Shown here piece after piece: positions 54,427-57,745 of a DNA stretch of 57,745 nt. Origin of the DNA: TMED27 sp964350435 (GTDB taxonomy: Bacteria > Pseudomonadota > Alphaproteobacteria > Micavibrionales > Micavibrionaceae); NCBI GenBank assembly GCA_964350435.1, contig CAYGJS010000012.1, positions 1-57,745 on the forward strand, read 5' to 3'. The notes beneath the pieces are model-generated. The model made no database searches, had not been told where the DNA came from, and saw only the letters and a list, made by a program, of their open reading frames with translations. A program made the position numbers and the translations under genes. How positions within the stretch are numbered: the first letter of the stretch is position 1; each line of letters begins with the position of its first letter.

Positions 54427-55323
54427 TCATATTGGCCAACCTACTAAACCTTGCAATATCATAAAAGGCTTTATGGGCGCATCTTCAATGGATCCGACTT
54501 TTTTCCAATTCTTCTCTACTTCTTCAGGACTTATCAAGCCAGTCGTAAACGCATTGGTTATGACATCACCTGTCTGTTCATCTCGAAAACCGCTAATTTC
54601 GGAAATGGGTAATTCTCCCAAAAAGAGAGTACTTCGGACATGCAATGATATATATAGTTTGACCCTTGTTAGCTGACCGTAGCCGTTATCAATTTTTGTA
54701 ATCTGATCACCAAATACATTGATATTATCGTGCACACCAACTTCAGTTGGAAAAGCTCCTTCGTTCCACTTTTTTATGGTACACTCCCAAGTATTCCCGA
54801 TCTCATTCCCGTCTTCATCATATACGGTAAGATTAAAAAAATCGTACGGGATTTTAAAAGGAAGCGGTTCTGATTGCGATATTCCAAAAGCAATACCAGC
54901 ATCAATAAAATCAAATATAGCTGGCAGGAACGGCTTGACTGTCCACTTGTGAGGCTCTGTGTCAACGGGGCTATATAGTTCGATTTGATATGATTTAGCC
55001 ATCTCTTTCGCTGCTTTAGTAAAACCCGAAGGGCACACTAAAATTCCTTTGTGAGCTGCAATATCATCTATAACCGTATGAAACCCATCAATTACTTTAA
55101 CATCAGCGGGGCTTGATAAATCCTTACACTCAATGGCAATGGTCATGCTTAGCTGACCAATATTTTGTTTCATCAAGACATCAATTTGTCTCTCAACCTT
55201 GCTTCTTCTCCCTCTAACTTTCGCGTTATGTTCTATAGCTGCGTCAGGAGCTAAGCTTTGTTGTATTTTGGCTACTAAAATTTCTAGATTGGTGCTTTCC
55301 TTTTGACGTTTTTTTTCTACCAT
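54427..55323 (-). CDS. Restriction-endonuclease-like (Mrr_cat type) protein
   Basis: A 298-residue protein. The N-terminal 140 residues fit the PD-(D/E)xK fold of Mrr-like nucleases: RQIDVLMKQNIGQLSMTIAI and the catalytic ECKD, followed by DVKVIDGFHTVIDDIAAHKG and SGFTKAAKEMAKSYQIELYS. The C-terminal half (beta-rich) is unrecognised. The ATG lies directly after the thiC stop, with an AAGGTGG site inside thiC, so it may be read through from the thiamine operon. No methylase or other defence gene accompanies it. Confidence 0.75.
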   Translation of the reverse strand: MVEKKRQKESTNLEILVAKIQQSLAPDAAIEHNAKVRGRRSKVERQIDVLMKQNIGQLSMTIAIECKDLSSPADVKVIDGFHTVIDDIAAHKGILVCPSGFTKAAKEMAKSYQIELYSPVDTEPHKWTVKPFLPAIFDFIDAGIAFGISQSEPLPFKIPYDFFNLTVYDEDGNEIGNTWECTIKKWNEGAFPTEVGVHDNINVFGDQITKIDNGYGQLTRVKLYISLHVRSTLFLGELPISEISGFRDEQTGDVITNAFTTGLISPEEVEKNWKKVGSIEDAPIKPFMILQGLVGWPI

Positions 55324-57099
55324 CTAAGCCACCTTCTTATCGCCCTTCTCCTGCTCCGCAACGAAGTCGCGCACATCCTGTGTGATTTTCATGGAGCAGA
55401 ATTTTGGGCCGCACATGGAGCAGAAATTGGCGGCTTTGTGGCCCTCGGCGGGGAGGGTTTCGTCGTGCATTTCGCGGGCGGTGTCGGGGTCTAGGGATAA
55501 ATTAAACTGATCGTGCCAGCGGAATTCAAAGCGCGCCAGCGAGAGCGCATCGTCGCGTTTTTGTGCGCCGGGGTGGCCTTTGGCGAGATCCGCGGCGTGG
55601 GCGGCGATTTTGTAGGTGATCACGCCGGTTTTGACGTCGTCGCGGTTGGGAAGGCCGAGATGCTCCTTTGGTGTGACGTAGCAGAGCATCGCCGTGCCGT
55701 ACCAGCCGATTTGCGCCGCGCCGATGGCCGATGTGATATGGTCATAGCCCGGGGCGATGTCGGTTGTGAGGGGGCCGAGCGTGTAAAACGGCGCCTCATA
55801 GCATTCCTCGAGCTGCTTGGTCATGTTTTCTTTGATCATGTGCATGGGGACGTGGCCGGGGCCTTCGATCATCACCTGACAATCATGGCTCCAGGCTTTT
55901 TGAGTGAGCTCGCCGAGGGTTTTAAGCTCGGCGAATTGCGCGCGGTCATTGGCGTCGCGGATGGCGCCGGGGCGCAGGCCATCGCCGAGGGAGAAGCTTA
56001 CGTCATACGCCTTCATGATTTCGCAGATTTCATCGAATTTGGTGTAGAGGAAGCTTTCGCGGTGATGCGCCATGCACCATTTCGCCATGATCGAGCCGCC
56101 GCGCGAGACTATGCCGGTGATGCGATCGGCGGTGAATTGTATAAAGGGGAGGCGCACGCCCGCATGGATGGTGAAATAATCCACGCCTTGCTGAGCTTGT
56201 TCGATGAGCGTGTCGGCGAAGATGTCCCATGTGAGGTCTTCGGCGATGCCACCGACTTTTTCCAAGGCTTGGTAGATCGGCACGGTGCCGATGGGCACGG
56301 GGGAGTTGCGCAAGATCCATTCGCGGGTGTCGTGGATGTCTTTTCCGGTGGAGAGATCCATGATCGTGTCCGCGCCCCAGCGGGTCGCCCAGACCATTTT
56401 ATCGACTTCTTCGCCGATGGAGGAGGTGACGGCGGAGTTGCCGATATTGGCGTTGATTTTGACCAGGAAATTGCGGCCGATGATCATGGGTTCGCATTCC
56501 GGGTGGTTGATGTTGACGGGGATGATGGCGCGGCCTTCGGCCACCTCTTTGCGGACGAATTCAGGGGTTATGAAATCGGGGAGGTTTGCGCCGAAGCCTT
56601 CGCCGCCATGCATGTTGTAGGTGTCTTCGCGCGCCTGGTTTTCGCGCACGGCGATATATTCCATTTCAGGCGTGATGATGCCCTTTTTGGCGTAGTGCAT
56701 TTGGGAGACATTGTGGCCGGGTTTCGCGCGCAATGGCTGTTCAGGGGAGGCGGGGAATTTCTCGTGGCTTATACCACCCTTGGCTTTCCGGCGCTCAAGC
56801 GCGGCTTCGTCCTTATAGCCGTTATCCATGGGTTGGACGCGGCGGGGGGCGACATGCTCGACGTCGCCTCTGCCCATAATCCAGTCTCTCCTGCGCGTGG
56901 GAAGGCCGCGCATGATGTCGAGGTCGACGCTGTCATCGGTGTAGGGGCCGGAGGTGTCATAGACGGTGAATTTTTCGTCATTGGTGAGCGTAATCTCGCG
57001 CATCGGCACGTTATGCTCGCCGATATAAACCTTTTTGGAGGCGGGCAATGCGCCGCGGGTGACGTGTGTTTGGGAGGGGCAGATATTATCTTTGGGCAT
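55324..57099 (-). CDS. thiC: Phosphomethylpyrimidine synthase
   Basis: A radical-SAM enzyme making the thiamine pyrimidine HMP-P from aminoimidazole ribotide. 591 residues, with AVRENQAREDTYNMHGGEGF, DTIMDLSTGKDIHDTREWIL, PVPIGTVPIYQALEKVGG, QVMIEGPGHVPMHMIKENM and the cluster-binding CSMCGPKFCSMK near the C-terminus (CxxCxxxxC). Predicted to be controlled by the TPP riboswitch at the head of the operon, through the CHMI-like gene 46 bases upstream. Confidence 0.97.
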   Translation of the reverse strand: MPKDNICPSQTHVTRGALPASKKVYIGEHNVPMREITLTNDEKFTVYDTSGPYTDDSVDLDIMRGLPTRRRDWIMGRGDVEHVAPRRVQPMDNGYKDEAALERRKAKGGISHEKFPASPEQPLRAKPGHNVSQMHYAKKGIITPEMEYIAVRENQAREDTYNMHGGEGFGANLPDFITPEFVRKEVAEGRAIIPVNINHPECEPMIIGRNFLVKINANIGNSAVTSSIGEEVDKMVWATRWGADTIMDLSTGKDIHDTREWILRNSPVPIGTVPIYQALEKVGGIAEDLTWDIFADTLIEQAQQGVDYFTIHAGVRLPFIQFTADRITGIVSRGGSIMAKWCMAHHRESFLYTKFDEICEIMKAYDVSFSLGDGLRPGAIRDANDRAQFAELKTLGELTQKAWSHDCQVMIEGPGHVPMHMIKENMTKQLEECYEAPFYTLGPLTTDIAPGYDHITSAIGAAQIGWYGTAMLCYVTPKEHLGLPNRDDVKTGVITYKIAAHAADLAKGHPGAQKRDDALSLARFEFRWHDQFNLSLDPDTAREMHDETLPAEGHKAANFCSMCGPKFCSMKITQDVRDFVAEQEKGDKKVA

Positions 57100-57145
57100 T
57101 TTGGTTTTCTTTCTTTTTAAACGCGGAGTTTCAGAGATACGGGGA

Positions 57146-57490
57146 CTAACGGTTGTATAAATCTACTTCTGTCATACGGGTCTCCTGAGTGACTTCGCAA
57201 TTTTCTATAGCTTTGGCTGCAACATACGCTTTGGCCGAAGCAAACAAATCATTACCTATATTTTGTGCCAGCTCTTTGCCACGACCCTTCAATATCATGA
57301 AATTAATATGCATGAAGCTGCGCGCTTCATCGCCATCACCCACGATATAATCATCATAGATTTTCATACGGGTTTTTATTTTGTGGGCTTCTATGCCGTG
57401 ATCAATGACTCTTTGATGTAAGGCGTTGAGAAGGTCAGGGCTAATCTGATCTTTGAGGTTTGAGGAGTATTCAACAACAATATGGGGCAT
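57146..57490 (-). CDS. 5-carboxymethyl-2-hydroxymuconate isomerase-like tautomerase (CHMI family)
   Basis: A 114-residue protein that starts MPHIVVEYSSNL, with Pro2 as probable catalytic base after Met removal. It continues with IKTRMKIYDDYIVGDGDEAR and SFMHINFMILKGRGKELAQN, as in the CHMI family. The classical role is in homoprotocatechuate degradation, but no pathway partner is nearby. Instead it lies directly behind a TPP riboswitch and in front of thiC, so a thiamine-linked role or chance inclusion in the operon should be considered. Confidence 0.8.
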   Translation of the reverse strand: MPHIVVEYSSNLKDQISPDLLNALHQRVIDHGIEAHKIKTRMKIYDDYIVGDGDEARSFMHINFMILKGRGKELAQNIGNDLFASAKAYVAAKAIENCEVTQETRMTEVDLYNR

Positions 57491-57500
57491 TTATTCAGTG

Positions 57501-57610
57501 TCCTTTCCCTTCGCGAGTATTAACCCACAGGTTCGAGGCGTATGTCTCAGCCCGCTTACCGATCCCCGCCTGCGCGGGGATGCTATTTTGGTCAGGGGCA
57601 CCGCCAAGGT
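57501..57610 (-). ncRNA. TPP riboswitch (THI element)
   Basis: On the minus strand, GGCGGTGCCCC is followed by a variable GC-rich hairpin (ATCCCCGCGCAGGCGGGGAT, P3a-like). GGGCTGAGACATACGCC and GAACCTGTGGGTTAATACT then lead into CGCGAAGGGAAAGG. This reproduces the conserved CUGAGA and the GAACCUG...UAAU...GCG-AGGGAA core. P2 forms from GGCG/CGCC. The 3' end AAAGGA is also the likely ribosome site of the CHMI-like gene 10 bases downstream, suggesting translational control by ligand-dependent masking. Confidence 0.9.
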
Positions 57611-57745
57611 TTTTTTGAAATGTGGGCTTTTGGGCGGTGAGAGTCAAGGGAAATGGGGTGACAACACTATTGACATAATTTTATATTTTGGAACCTATCC
57701 CACTAATTTGGTTATCCAGTAATATGAGAGTGCAAGTGAGAGGAA

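Noticed and set aside
55513..57120. 535-codon plus-strand frame opposite thiC
   Set aside because: thiC on the other strand is unambiguous. The long shadow frame comes from GC-rich codon bias.
57564..57583. ccccgcctgcgcgggg palindrome considered as a separate terminator or REP element
   Set aside because: It fits as the variable P3a hairpin inside the TPP riboswitch and lacks a T tail.

Overview
The window reads as a piece of an alphaproteobacterial chromosome, probably from a metagenome or draft assembly because one 100-base N gap is present. The taxonomic call is an inference. It rests on the alphaproteobacterial character of the Zur regulator, the short class I NrdA, the flagellin core, the BTLCP protease and the bifunctional HldE, together with typical Gram-negative envelope genes. 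I see no plasmid, phage or transposase genes.

Layout. 1-1.9 kb: a terminator, tRNA-Gly(UCC), and a coupled glucokinase / polysaccharide deacetylase pair on the minus strand. 1.96-9.1 kb: an OmpR-type two-component system followed by a tight membrane-lipid operon (FAD oxidoreductase, DUF1365, Cfa-like methyltransferase, chalcone-isomerase-like protein, DUF3833 lipoprotein, SDR). 9.2-12.5 kb: small genes, a LysE exporter and a probable periplasmic copper-handling cluster (DUF2946-like, SCO-like, outer-membrane-like protein, CopZ/MerP-like). 12.5-18.7 kb: a membrane protein, PhoH, threonine dehydratase, AmtB and Edd. 18.8-25.3 kb: nrdB and nrdA, each preceded by a correctly spaced pair of NrdR-like boxes. 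Between them lie a zur gene and a divergent pair of small genes with Zur-like boxes. 25.5-34.6 kb: pyruvate kinase with a half-length asparaginase, an MshEN-LapG-like protease fusion, HldE, lipoproteins, a pilin-like protein, a SPOR-tailed D-Ala-D-Ala carboxypeptidase and a phasin with a histone-H1-like N-terminus. 34.7-39.3 kb: ClpS, a cold-shock protein, a flagellin interrupted by a LamG domain behind a sigma-54-type promoter, an acetyltransferase and a flippase.

39.35-53.96 kb is the most unusual part. It is a minus-strand locus made of a TolC-like lipoprotein, a membrane-fusion protein, a GAF-HlyD hybrid, a PqqD-M50-HlyD hybrid and a giant cadherin/LamG/C-type-lectin surface protein of about 2,855 residues. 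The giant protein has an LE-x-R-x-x-x-DA N-terminal motif, no Sec signal that I can see, and no RTX C-terminus. No ABC ATPase is encoded in the locus. It looks like a dedicated export machine for the giant protein that uses an integral-membrane M50-type module where a type I system would have its ABC transporter.

54.0-57.7 kb: two dispersed repeats, an Mrr-like nuclease, thiC, a CHMI-family tautomerase and, at the head of that minus-strand operon, a TPP riboswitch whose 3' end overlaps the probable ribosome binding site.

Together the window combines Entner-Doudoroff and lower glycolysis genes (glk, edd, pyk), nucleotide reduction, envelope biogenesis and several surface-exposed carbohydrate-binding proteins (LamG flagellin, giant LamG/lectin protein). 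That suggests an organism that invests in surface attachment.
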